DNA of 64,000 nt from Hydractinia symbiolongicarpus (Eukaryota > Cnidaria > Hydrozoa > Anthoathecata > Hydractiniidae). The notes beneath the pieces were generated by a model, which saw nothing but the letters and a program-made list of their open reading frames with translations, searched no databases and was not told the origin of the DNA. Made by a program: the position numbers and the translations under genes. The stretch is taken from the NCBI RefSeq assembly GCF_029227915.1, contig NC_079875.1, forward strand, positions 28,952,001 through 29,016,000, written 5' to 3'. Positions 1 to 10,887 of this stretch are shown here, piece by piece (position 1 is the first letter of the stretch; the number at the start of each line of letters is the position of its first letter).

Positions 1-1375
1 CTCGAAAAGAACGCTTAAAGTTTCTTAATAAAGAAATTTTAAAATTAGAACTTCGGGAGCATGCAAGAACTAATGATAATTGCTGTTTTTTTAGAACCGG
101 AGTAAGGTTTTTACATTTTAAAGCATTTTATTAGACAGGATATTTTTGTCTTGACTTATGAAAGCCGTTTCTTTTCCTTTGTTTTGTCTTTTTTGAAAAA
201 TATTAAGGTCCCGCTTTAGTCATTTGCTTGCTTACGTGAATTTGGGGAGCACCTTATTTTTATCCAAATTTATAAAATATTTAAGAAGAGTTTTTTGGGT
301 AAAAATTCCCTTTTAACAGGATACTTTAGCCTAACGTCGTACAGAAAATCAAATCCCTGAAATGCTACGGCTTAGAAAAAATAATTTTTTTTCCTTGACA
401 AATATATTTTAAAAATAGAACTTCGGGAACATGCACAACCTAATAGTAATTGCTACTTTTTCTGAACCAAACTGAGATTTACACGTTCTAAAGCGTTTTA
501 ATTGATGTGATCTTTTCGCCATGACTTGTGAAACCCTTTTTTATTCTATTGTTTTGTGTTTTCCAGAATATATAATATTCCCGCTTTTGACGAAAACATG
601 CTTATGTGGATTTAGGGATCACATTATGTCAAGGTTTGTTCAAAAAGTTTGCAGAACATATTTTGAAAAAAACACGTTTTTAAGTTTAACTGAAGTTAAT
701 TCAATGCCTTAGTGATGTGGACCGGATTGTTGCAACTTCAATTTTAGATTTAACACGACTTGTCCTTGAATAGAACAATTGTTTTTCCGTAATAAAGATA
801 TTTTAAAATTAGAATTTCGGGAGCATGTGCAGAGTAGCGATAATTAATTTTGGTTGAGAAAAATGTCGCGTTTAAACGTTTCAAAGAGTTTTAATTGATC
901 GCAACTGCTTGTCTTGACTTGTACAAGCGATTTCTTTTCCATTTTTTGTCCTTTTCAAAGAATATCAGAATCCCGTTTTAAACATTTACTTGCTTACTTG
1001 GATTTGGGGAGCACCTTTTTTTTGTCTAAATTTTGCCCAAATCTTTAAGAAGGGTTTTTTGGGTAAAATTATCCCTTTTACACGATACTTTAGCATGAGA
1101 TCACACAGGAAATCGATTCCCGGAAAAGCAACCGCATAGAAAAGATTCTTTTTTTTCCTTGATATAAAAACGTTTTAAAATTAGAACTTCGGGAGCATGT
1201 ACAAATTAACGGTATTTGCCAAAATTGAGAAAAAAATGTCGCGTTGTCACGTTCCAAAGCGTTTTAATTGGCGGGACCTTTTTGTAATGATTTATAACTG
1301 GTCTTACTGTTTCAATTTTTGGTGTTTTTCAAAAGATATTAAATTGCCGTTATCGACATCTTGTCCCGTAACAGG
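1..1375. repeat. Tandem repeat, ~370-395 bp unit, about 3.6 copies
   Basis: The phrase TTAGAACTTCGGGAGCATG and close variants recur at about 48, 418, 812 and 1185, a spacing of 370, 394 and 374 bases. Other landmarks recur at the same spacing, including a TTTGGGGAGCACC-like phrase near 240, 610 and 1000. Units are clearly diverged. The array begins outside the window, since the first unit is entered near its middle. No credible protein is encoded; short ORFs here are shadows. Confidence 0.8.
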
Positions 1376-1980
1376 ATAGTCGACGTGCGGCCGAACCTTT
1401 GAGATGTGCGGCCGAACGTTTTGATGTTCGGCCGCACATCCGCAAGTCCGAACATTTCAAATTATAAATGTTCTGCCGAACGTTTTGAAGAATCTGATCT
1501 GTATATTTTTATATATATATTTATGTATATATTTATTTACCGAGTTTCAAACGTTCGGCCGGGTGTTTGTATCATACAAACATTCCGCCAAAGATCTTGA
1601 AAGCCCGGCCGAATATCACAATATTCGGCCGGATGTTGGAACATTTGCCTGGATGCAACAAACATTTAAAAAAGCTTTAATAAAAACAAATGACCGAATT
1701 GGTATGTTTGAAATATAACATCAATGTTTCTAGAGAACTTGTTCGACAAACTTTGATGAGACTCGATCCGTAAGGTGTAGAACGTGTAAACACACAAAGC
1801 TAGGTAAAAATATACAGACCAGATTCTCTGAAACGTTCGTCCGAACATTCATAATTTGAAACGTTCGGACTTGCGGACGTGCGGCCGAACATCACAACGT
1901 TCAGCCGAGTGTTATGACGTTCGGCCGCACATCTCAAAGGTTTGGCCGCACATCAACTATCATGTTACGGGACAAGAAGT
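1356..1980. mobile_element. Foldback/MITE-like element with long GC-rich terminal inverted repeats
   Basis: The left arm (about 1359-1485) and the right arm (about 1845-1978) are reverse complements over roughly 120 bases. Both outer ends carry TCTTGTCCCGTAACA. The arms are built from repeats of TTCGGCCG and GTGCGGCCGAAC, giving a GC-rich block in AT-rich surroundings. The middle (1495-1840) is AT-rich, contains a TA/TTTA microsatellite and encodes nothing recognisable. I could not fix a target-site duplication. Most likely a non-autonomous DNA transposon. Confidence 0.75.
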
Positions 1981-3341
1981 ACTAATTCGCCACGGCAGTT
2001 AACCCCGAGGCGTTCTTCTTTCGCCTGACGGTGTAAAAAGTGATAAAGAGATTATTTTGGTCATATTATATAAAACCCGAATAAGAGCTCCTATCAAGGA
2101 GTGTCTTATCAAAAACGCCTTGGGGAGCTTAAAACGTCCATTTTACAGAAGTGTCTGAATTAGAAGGCGCCCGCCACAGGGTATACTGTAATTCTGTTAT
2201 AAAAGACACATGATCACGTGCATAAACAAATGTTAGAGTCAACGTTACTGTGTTAAATTTTGTTAAGTTACAATTTCAGATGTATTCTTTTCGTTTCAAA
2301 TAACAATACAATCAAAAACTGATTTTAAATTAGTTTGTAATTACACAGAACTAAAAAGAAAAACAGGGTTTAAGAAAAAATGATTTCAATTTCCTCCTGC
2401 TACTTAATTGGATTTAGGGCATATAATTAGAATTTAGGGAGCATAGTTTGTTCTACATTTAACCGTAAACCACAAATTCAATTTTATCGTAAAGGGTTAA
2501 TTCGCAAGCTAAAGTTTCCTTCCCATTAAGTTACTTCGCGTAAAGGAAGGCTTTAAAAGTCTTATGCTTAAAATGCCCCGTCTCCAAGTAACAAAATGTT
2601 AAATAAATTACGGACAAACGGTCCGTTGTTCAGCAGGGACGTTCCTTAAGAGCTTTTATTATTCAATCAACCACCAGGGAAGAAAGAAATAAAGCATTTA
2701 CTAGGATTCCTACTTTAGATTTTCGTCTCTTTCTCTAGTAAGTAATGAGATTAACTGCAATTTGCTAGAAGACAGAAAAGACGAAGACTATGTTAAGAAG
2801 AAATGAATATTTAAGTTTATTTTTTTTAACGCCCACTTTCGATTTAACGCCTGTTTCCACCGCCAGAAGTTTTAACCGTGTTTTATGGTTACTAGAGCTT
2901 AGCTACTTTAAGGTTGTGTATATTCGCGGAGGTATAGATTTTTGAGTTGTACTTTTAAAAATGTAATTTTAACACATAGTGCAACAAGGAACTTTTCTCT
3001 TTGTGGAAGATAACGATTTAATAAAAAATAACTCAACAAATGATTTTATTAAACGAAAAAAGTAAAATACAAAAAAAGTAAAGGTCATCGTGTGTGTAAG
3101 ACATTAGCTAAGTTAAAACAAAAAACAATCCATACAAATCTCAAAAACAAAACATGCAAGATGAAAGAGGCAAGACTTATCGGTCCGTGAAACGCTGTCC
3201 AAACGTTCCAAACGTGAAAAAAAATAAAAAAATAAAAATAGGTGGCTATGTAAAAAGCGAACTGCTTTAGAATTTCTTTGTTTTGAAGTAACGTAATTGT
3301 GCAACAATTATCCTAAAAGTCCTTTCTAACAAATGTTTTTA
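1981..3341. other. No gene seen
   Basis: AT-rich sequence with no domain-bearing reading frame on either strand and no obvious repeat, apart from one TTTAGGGAGCATAG phrase near 2428 that matches the motif at 7020-7225. It may hold the 3' UTR of the minus-strand gene that ends at 3342. Confidence 0.5.
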
Positions 3342-4916
3342 CTACTTTTTACAGCAATATTTCCGCCTCTCAGTCCTTACTTTCACGAGTATTTTCTGCA
3401 AACCATGTTTTTCGTAAATTTCCTTCAGATTTCGATCGTTTTTAAAATGCGTTCTACAGCAGAACGGCCTTATAATTTCTTTAAAAGCTTTACGTATGGC
3501 AATCTCTTCTTTTGGAAGATACAATGTACGTGACCGACATTCAGCAGAGAACTCATATTTAGAATGATCATCATGCGCAGAGCTATCTGAGTCTTCAGGA
3601 GGCCCAAGCTCATCTGTTGGAGGTAAAACGTCTTCCTCGTAATTTAAAGTTTGATTTCCCCTCCTACTCAGTTTTTGGTTTTCTACAATGTATCTTAATT
3701 TGTCGCGAATTTGATATTCGGTCAATGGAATATTCACCAACAGATCGTTTTTCTCTCGTACTGATGACAAAGTTATGGTAGCATCTGATGACAAAACATC
3801 TTTAAAGATTTCGGTAATTTTCCTCTCAATTTCTTCGCTACTCATAGATGAAGATGATGACCTCATGGCGCTATGCATTCGCTTAAATGTTTGAGCTACA
3901 TTTTTTGTTTTTTCCTGAAGAAAATAAGATTTAGCTGCGGTATCTTCGCTGTGACACATCATGTTCGATAAGTCGCGCTTTAACCCAGGAACAGACGAAT
4001 GCACGGTAGATACGAAAGATTTGCGTACTAGCGTTGCCGTTATATTTCTTTCCAAAAGATTTTTTGTAGTAGCACGTTGAAAAAATGCATTGAATTGGTC
4101 ACCGATCATAGATGAAGTCATTTGCCTACCACTCCAACTGATGAAAACCAAATCGCTGGGTTCCACTCCAACACCTGGAATCTTATTTCGAATTTTATCA
4201 ATGTACACTCTGCAGTCGTTGTATAGTGAAGTGGAAAAAGCAAGAACAACCGGGCCAGAGGTCGACGCTGTCTTATGCTTCATCACATAAACCATGACGA
4301 AAGACATACCCTTTCCAGTAGAATTCAAAGCAGGTTTCTAAGACAGAAATAAAATAAATACAGCAATAGACTGCACAGTTTACAGAAGGGTAAAAATAAT
4401 AAGTATATCATAATTAAATTGCCGCTGTTATTATATAGGGCTGCTGTCAACGAAATAAATAGAAATAATAAGTGTTAACAGGGAAATATATATACCTCAA
4501 TTTTATTGTTGTCTTGTTGATTTTCCACAGCACTAACTAATGACTCAACAAGACCAGCTTTCTGGTTATTTATTTCACCTAAATTATCACATAAATTTGT
4601 GGAATAAATATTGAGTAAAAAATATATACTATAAATTGCTGGATAAATTGAAGTTAACAAAAATTTGCACCAATTTAGTAATAATTCACCAAGCTTGTTT
4701 GCGCATACAACAGAACCATTATATAATTACTCTTCTACACTTTTTTTAGTCAAGAAAAAAATCACAAATATAATTTGCACAAAGTTAAAATATGTAGATT
4801 TGATCAAAAGTTATACTTGGTCACTCCTATTTTACACTCAAAGTCATGTATATATCCAACTTGACATACTTACCTTTCTCTTGGGGAAGCTGTAATTTGC
4901 CCTTGCATTTTTTAAT
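3342..4916 (-). CDS. Spliced gene ending in a Crypton-type tyrosine recombinase catalytic domain (5' end not found)
   Basis: Three exons fit on the minus strand with matching phases: 4916-4874 (IKKCKGKLQLPQEK), 4578-4496 and 4337-3342 (331 codons plus stop), each with AG acceptors and GT donors (GTAAGT, GTATAT). The last exon holds the C-terminal half of a Crypton-like tyrosine recombinase: the MKHKTASTSGPV core, then an Arg-Lys/His cluster (TLVRKSFVSTVH) and a His...Tyr segment (MMCHSEDTAAKSYF) with the presumed nucleophile Tyr. An acidic linker and a basic, Cys-containing tail follow. Seen: no frameshift or stop in 331 codons, unlike most element ORFs here. Not seen: the N-terminal half with the first catalytic Arg, which Cryptons need; the upstream exons instead encode unrelated sequence. 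It could be a domesticated Crypton fragment, or the 3' part of a mobile copy with the rest lost. A separate N-terminal half of the same family lies at 48236-48998. Confidence 0.65.
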
Positions 4917-6252
4917 CTAAGATAGTGAAAACAATGCTTTAATAAAATATCACAGTACACACGTCAAGCATGATTGAATGTCTGTGTACTTATTTTATTG
5001 GTAAAAGGTCAGTTAAAATAATGAGCAAGTAAAAGACACAAAAAAAATTTAACTCAGATAATTCTTACCATATTCCTTGTTTTTATATAACTTATTTTGA
5101 GAATTTCTAAAAAGTACAATTCAAGCAATAGCTAACTCTGGTTGAATATCCTTACATTTTTCATCAGCAATGTGGTATAGAGAGCTACAGTTACACGCTA
5201 CAAAATGCACAAAAACATAACTCATTTCAAATATTAGTTTTGAAAAGGTATTATATACGTTTTTTCTTGTGCCTTAAAATAAGGCCTGGTAATCATTGTC
5301 ATAAATAGATTTATTATTCACATGGAATAATTAGCTGGGTGCCTATAATCATTTTAGAAGCAATTTACTCAATATTTAAAAAACAATAATCCTTTTGCTA
5401 CACAATATTGTTTGTTATTGCAAAAGTTCAGTAGGCCAAGCAATTCCTTTGACCTACAACCCTCCACAAATATATTGAGAAAACTTTTGTTGTAAAAGGA
5501 AAAATGTCCCTACAAGTTAAGTAGACAGGCCCCCCTCCCCCAAATCCAATATTGTTTATGTTAAAAGGCATGCATTGTATACCAGGGCTCGTACAACACC
5601 AAAGACCAGGTGGAAAATGATACCATGACAGCAACATGGCATGTATTTGATTTTTTAAGGAAAAATACCCGCAGACAAGAAGGAACAAATCGTCCTGCGT
5701 GGTAAATGTTTCGCAGACCTATCATTGTCACATGTAATGTGTGAAGCACTTCTATTTCTACTTTTATTTATGTCGTACTTTGTTTTGTTTGAGCCATCCT
5801 ACACTGACAAGAAGTCCTAAGAAGCAGTTGTAACTAAACACAAGTCCATAAACATAATATAACCAAAACCTATATATACACAAAACCTATTGTACACCTA
5901 ATATATGAGGCAGTGACTTGAACTGGACTAAAAGAGACCACAACTGTTTTGCGATGGAAGTAATGGTGTATATACAGCGATTACTAAAGACAATCTTTTA
6001 ATGACGAGATATCCCGCACAAGACATCAACATTGTATTTTATTCTCCACAGTATAGTCCCGTTTATTTCTGCTGCCTTCTAATATTTCGTTAAAACGTTT
6101 TCCCTTGGCTTAAATAAGCAACAAAAACTATAAATCCACATAGTGTAAGGCCAAATGTCACAAATAAGTCTGCCATTATGGATTTATCAAATAACTGTTT
6201 ATCACTGCATCTTCAATGTCAGTAGTAGTTTACAGAACCAAAAATCAAAGAC
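4917..6252. other. No gene seen; may hold upstream exons of the recombinase gene
   Basis: AT-rich, with no recognisable domain on either strand. The gene ending at 3342 lacks a start, so small exons may lie here, but I could not place them with confidence. Short open frames on the minus strand at 5428-5749 show no family resemblance. Confidence 0.4.
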
Positions 6253-6610
6253 TGTGGCCCCGCAGCCTAGTGGTTATAACTCTTGCACTTTGTGCGGGGA
6301 GACCGGGGTTTGGTTCCCATTGTCGGCGATTCAATATATGGGCGAGAGTGAATGTTACCATAGCCTGGGTTAAGCCAAGCCACGCGAGGGAAATTGGGGA
6401 GATGGCACACTGTGTGGACTGTTGGGTCTTGCAGGGAGTTGTCTAGCAGAGCACGGAACCTAATTGGGACTGCGTAGCTCGAAATGAGCATTAAATACTC
6501 CAGGACTCCCAATCACAAATCAAAGCCATGTCCCTCCAACCCTCCCTGGAAATAATAGACAGGGTATATCTCTCAATATTTGTGAGACTAGACATAAAAT
6601 ATGCACATTT
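6253..6610 (+). mobile_element. tRNA-derived SINE, copy 1 (nearly full length)
   Basis: The head resembles a tRNA gene: an A-box-like CCTAGTGGTTATAACTC near 6265 and a B-box-like GGTTTGGTTCCC near 6307. The body continues through AATGTTACCATAGCCTGGGTT to a tail containing AATAATAGACAGGGTATATC. The same body occurs in reverse at 18339-18597 and 45165-45395, which establishes it as a dispersed family. It is not a functional tRNA gene, since no cloverleaf 3' half follows. Confidence 0.8.
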
Positions 6611-6683
6611 CTAAGGCTTAAAATATAATAGCTAACAGCTTGATTTGAATTGCTTTCTAGCGTAGCTATATTTGAGTGAGGTC

Positions 6684-6815
6684 TGAAATGTAGCTAGCTA
6701 GCAAGATAAACATTTAATAATGACTTACTAAACTCTGTAGATATGGATAGCTTGCTAAAAATACATTTTCATTCATTTCTAGCTAGCTAGCCTCTAGCTA
6801 TAATACATGACTAGC
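6684..6815. repeat. GCTAGCTAGC-rich AT stretch
   Basis: Clusters of the self-complementary words GCTAGCTAGC and TAGCTATA occur here. Similar clusters lie at 15293-15372 and 18910-19250. Simple-sequence character; no coding signal. Confidence 0.5.
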
Positions 6816-7019
6816 TATAAATTTGAAATAGTTACAACACTGGATATATTGAGACTCCACTTGTTACCCAGTGAGAACGAAAATACAAAGAATAATGTAT
6901 ATAAAGCTTTCAATTAGGAACAAAAATCCTATATATGTAGCCAGTTATTTACATAACCTTACCTTACCCTTTAGTTCCTTGACTAACACAATTCGTCCAT
7001 GCTCGAAGCTACCATTATT

Positions 7020-7225
7020 AAAATACAAATTGGATTTCGGGAGCACTGAAATTGAAAATAGGGACCACGAAGTGGATTTAGGGAGCAAAAAGTGGAATTT
7101 AGGGAGCATGCTCCCTAAATTCTTGGACATAGGGAGCATGATCCCTAAATCCAATCGTACGCATGAAAAAAGGGAGCATAAATGGAATTTAGGGAGCACA
7201 AAATGTGGAAATAGGGAGCAGGTGA
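7020..7225. repeat. AGGGAGCA motif array with a perfect 28-bp palindrome
   Basis: About eight copies of TTTAGGGAGCA or near variants occur in both orientations in 200 bases. Positions 7095-7122 form a perfect palindrome whose half is GAATTTAGGGAGCA. A second, imperfect palindrome centres near 7140. The same word appears singly near 240, 610, 1002 and 2428. Confidence 0.8.
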
Positions 7226-7455
7226 TTCCTTACTTACTTACTTGGCTGGGGTAAAAAGTGGGGTCGTCGCACCCAAAGACAAGACATAGTCGAACCCCCT
7301 TGCTATGCTTCTTATGATTACTCTATAAGAGAGTGAAGAGTGAGGAAACTCTAGGATTACGGTAGACTGCTTATGACAGAAACAGCCGGGGTAATACAAA
7401 ACCGCTAGGGAAAGATAACCCTCCCCCTTTTATGTGAATGTTAATCAGACAATTT

Positions 7456-7985
7456 TTACATTTTCACAAAAAACAACACATACACAGAAGAGTTATTTAA
7501 ATCGGATGGTGCAACTCTAACAGCTGCTTTACCGTCACATCCATTTCCAGACAAATTTTCGGACTGCAAAAAACAATTAATTGAACCTGTAACGGTGTTT
7601 GAGATAGGGAGTTGCACAATAGGCATACTTTCTTCCCTGTTAGTTGATAAGAAGCATGCATTACATGACGTCGTAGCGGTTATAATGTTGGTGATGATAT
7701 TATTTGCGATAACAGAAGGGCCTGTTAATTCACCCAAGACATGAAGCAGTATTTCTGGCACGTGCTGCTAGGTATTAATGTTGAATGGGGTCTTCCTAAT
7801 ACTGGACATCTCACGCTGTAAGGCTCTTATGAAGGCGGAAGGGTCAACAACTGTGGAAGACTGGGACAGCATGGACATACTCAGCATAACAAACTTTAAT
7901 AGAGGAGAGACAAGAGACCATCCACACCATCAACAGAAAAATGGCAGCACAGAAAGCAGCAGCGTTTGTGGCTGCTCTATTATTT
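7456..7985 (-). pseudogene. USP domain, middle part, copy A
   Basis: The reading frame includes a segment parallel to copy B: VVDPSAFIRAL (B: PVDPSHFLRAM), HVPEILLHVLGEL (B: HDVPEVLEYLLPGL, the counterpart of the USP QQDAxEFL motif), TTSCNAC (B: TTCNSC, a zinc-binding Cys pair) and FLQSENLSG (B: FFESEELSD). A stop lies just before the HVPEIL segment (about 7765) and another near 7930. After 7480 similarity to the other copies is lost, so the catalytic His and Asp boxes are absent. This is the downstream half of the protein split by the LINE at 8030-10887. Confidence 0.75.
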
Positions 7986-8029
7986 GTTGTATTATTGCTG
8001 CAAAAACGTTTTTACTTATGCTCAAATGA

Positions 8030-10887
8030 AAACTATTCGCTTTATTTTAAAAGTATACACAAATCTCGTAAATTTGGAAAAGGAGGCGGAGTTAGCATTT
8101 TATGTTGCTGATCATGTTATTTATAAAAGGCGACACGATCTAGAAATAAATGAAATTAAAGGTATTTGGTTAGAAATATGTCCAAAAAATGCGAAATCGT
8201 ATTTACTTTCCGTAATTTATAGACCCCCGGATAATTCAAAGTATCTTAATAAAGATTTTTCATCTCTTCTATCTGATGTACTTAGACGGTATCAAAGAAG
8301 TTATAATCTTAGGGGACCTTAATGTCGATTTTCTGAAAAAGAACGATCATGTTGGGATTAAAACAGCTTTAACGTTACACGGTTTTAAACAAGTCATTAA
8401 ATCACCAACCCGAATAGCGGAAACGTCACAAACTCTTATCGACATTATCGCTACAACTAATTGCACAGTTATAGCGGATACCAAAGTCATCCCCATTTCT
8501 TTTAGTGACCATGACCTTTTATGTTGTATTAGAAAACAACATCACACTCGTTTCGTTAGCAAAACAATAAATTGTCGAAACTATCGAAATTATGACAAAG
8601 ATAAATTTTGTCAAACACTTTCATCACAGAATTTTCAAGATGTTTATAATTCAACAAACGTCAATAAAGCATGGTCTTTGTTAAAGGGAATTATATATCG
8701 CACCTACGATTCCATGGCTCCATTAATTCGTAAAAAAGTTCGCGGTAAGCCATGTGATCTCAAGAAGGAGATGAACTCACCCGACAATTTGTTACGAAAA
8801 TCGCGTAAAACCAAATCAGAAGCAGATATCACCGCTTATAAAAAAATAAGAAACAAGGTTAATAATAAAGTTCGTAAAGCAAAGAATACGTATCAGCGAC
8901 AGTTATTTGAGGAGAACACCGCAAATCCAGAATCCTTCTGGCGGTCGATAAAAAAAGTGAATACTACTATACAAATCGACGAGAAATTGGTAACCGATCA
9001 ACATTCTATTGCTAATGCGTTTTGTAGATTTTTTTCTAATGTTGTAAATTCACTTAAAAGATCTGCTTTTGTGTTGACAAACTCCGTCTGGAAATATCAT
9101 AAAGAAATACCGAGTAAATCTAACCCAAAATTTCGACTTAAACCAATCACTGTTAATGAAACCATGAAACATGTACAATCATTAAAACGTAAAAAGTCTG
9201 TTGGGCTAGATGATCTACCATCCTGGTTACTCAAAGACTGCATGGAGGTAATCGCTTCACCACTGACATATATTATTAACATGTCTTTTGAAACTTCAAC
9301 TTTTCCAAGTGACTGTTAATAACTATAGACCAATATCTGTTATTCCAGCTATATCCAAGGTGATTGAAAAAGTTGTGCATGAACAATTGACTGCATATCT
9401 GGAAAGTAACAATTTAATAAACAACAACCAGTTCGGTTTCAGGCCTCGTCGCTCAACTGAATTGGCTGCAACAATCTTTATCGACACTGAAATTGAAGGT
9501 TAACGATGGCAAAATGGTCGGTGCCGTATTTTTAGACCTCACAAAAGCATTCGACATGTTAAGTCATGGTAAACTACTGTCAAAATTAAGCAGTTTTGGA
9601 ATTGTTGGAGACGAACACGAGTGGTTCACAGACTATTTGTTTGGTAGATTTCAGCAAGTTCAATACAAAAATTCTTTGTCTGATGAACATCCAGTCAATA
9701 GTGGAGTACCACAAGGGTCAATTTTGGGCCCACTACTATTTATTATGTTTTTCAATGATCTTTGTACCGTAGTGAAACACTCTGAAGTAGTCAAATATGC
9801 AGACGATACTGTTTAATTTGTTGCTGGTAAGGACTTAGAGATCATAGAAACCCGTCTTTCATCCGACATGAATTGTGTACTTGCATGGTGTTTGGAAAAT
9901 GAATTAATTTTAAATCTCGGAGCAGGAAAAACTGAAGCAATGTTATTTGGTTCGAAAAATAACCTCTCTAAACAAAACAGCTCATTAAACGTAACTTACG
10001 GCTACCAAACTGTGAGGGTAACATCCACGTATAAATATCTTGGTGTACTTATCGAACCATCATTGAATTTGAGCAGCAACTTTGATTTAACGTATCAAAA
10101 AGCTTCCGGTAGATTACGTTTACTATATCGCATTCGCCCGCTCATTACAGATCAAGCTGCATTGGCAATTTTTCAAACAATGATTCAACCAGTATTAACA
10201 TATTGCGGATTTGTTCACCTTAATAATTCTCAGACACAACTACTCAAAATCCAATCTTTACATAGACGAGCAACTTCAATTATTGGAAATCAATTCTTGA
10301 CACCACCTGATACTGTCAATATGATAGAAATGCGAGCTTGTAATTTCATTCGCCGTTGCTTGGACAACGATGTGTGTGAAAATTTTAAGAATTACTTCAC
10401 AAAAACAAACCACACAAGAAACACACGTAACAACAGAAATAGCTTGAAATTACCTAATCTTCGTTTGGAATATGCTCGTGGATCTTTCTGTTACACTGGA
10501 GCACATATTTACAATACACTCCCGTTGGACATTGGAAAATGTGAATCATACAATATTTTTAAGTCGCAACTGAGAGAATATTATCTGCGTATTTAGTCCT
10601 TTTTATGGCTTTTTGTTTGTTTTTTGTTTTTCGTCTTGATCAACTCATTTTCTAGTGTGGTATTTTGATTTTTAGCCTTTTGTCTGTGTGTTTTTTGCAG
10701 TTTATATATTTTATACTCACCGTTTTTATTGTACATTTACATGTTCTTGTTTTATTTTTACTAATATTTTTTTTATCCTATTTATTCCAAGGACCCATGT
10801 TGATAACAGACTTTATAATGTCTGAAATGGCCATCCTTGTAAAACATTCGTGAAATAAATAAATAAAAAATAAAAAAATAAATAAAG
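8030..10887 (+). mobile_element. EEP/RT LINE (CR1/Jockey-like), 5'-truncated, inside copy A
   Basis: The element begins within its endonuclease domain and ends in an (AAATA)n-type tail at about 10850-10887, right beside the minus-strand USP frame. A 5' truncation plus a short A/T-rich repeat tail is typical of target-primed LINE insertion. I could not identify a target-site duplication, so the left boundary is uncertain by some tens of bases. Confidence 0.8.
8076..10596 (+). pseudogene. Endonuclease-reverse transcriptase of a CR1/Jockey-like LINE
   Basis: Endonuclease/exonuclease/phosphatase (EEP) motifs appear in order: GGGVSI near 8090, VIYRPPDNS near 8215, ILGDLNVD near 8305 and SFSDHDL near 8500. 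Reverse-transcriptase motifs follow: NYRPISVIPAISKV (9312), NQFGFRPRRST (9427), VFLDLTKAFD (9525), SGVPQGSILGPLLF (9700), KYADDTV (9797) and a thumb-side LGVLIEPSLN (10040). At least five lesions break it: frameshifts near 8100, 8285 and 9490, a deletion near 9305 that removes the segment before NYRPIS, and a stop directly after the YADD box (9814-9816). It would normally nick DNA and copy its own RNA at the target. This copy is dead. Clade assignment is by general look only. Confidence 0.85.

Noticed and set aside
6253-6330. Functional tRNA gene
   Set aside because: A- and B-box-like words are present but the 3' half cannot complete a cloverleaf, and the body is repeated as a SINE.
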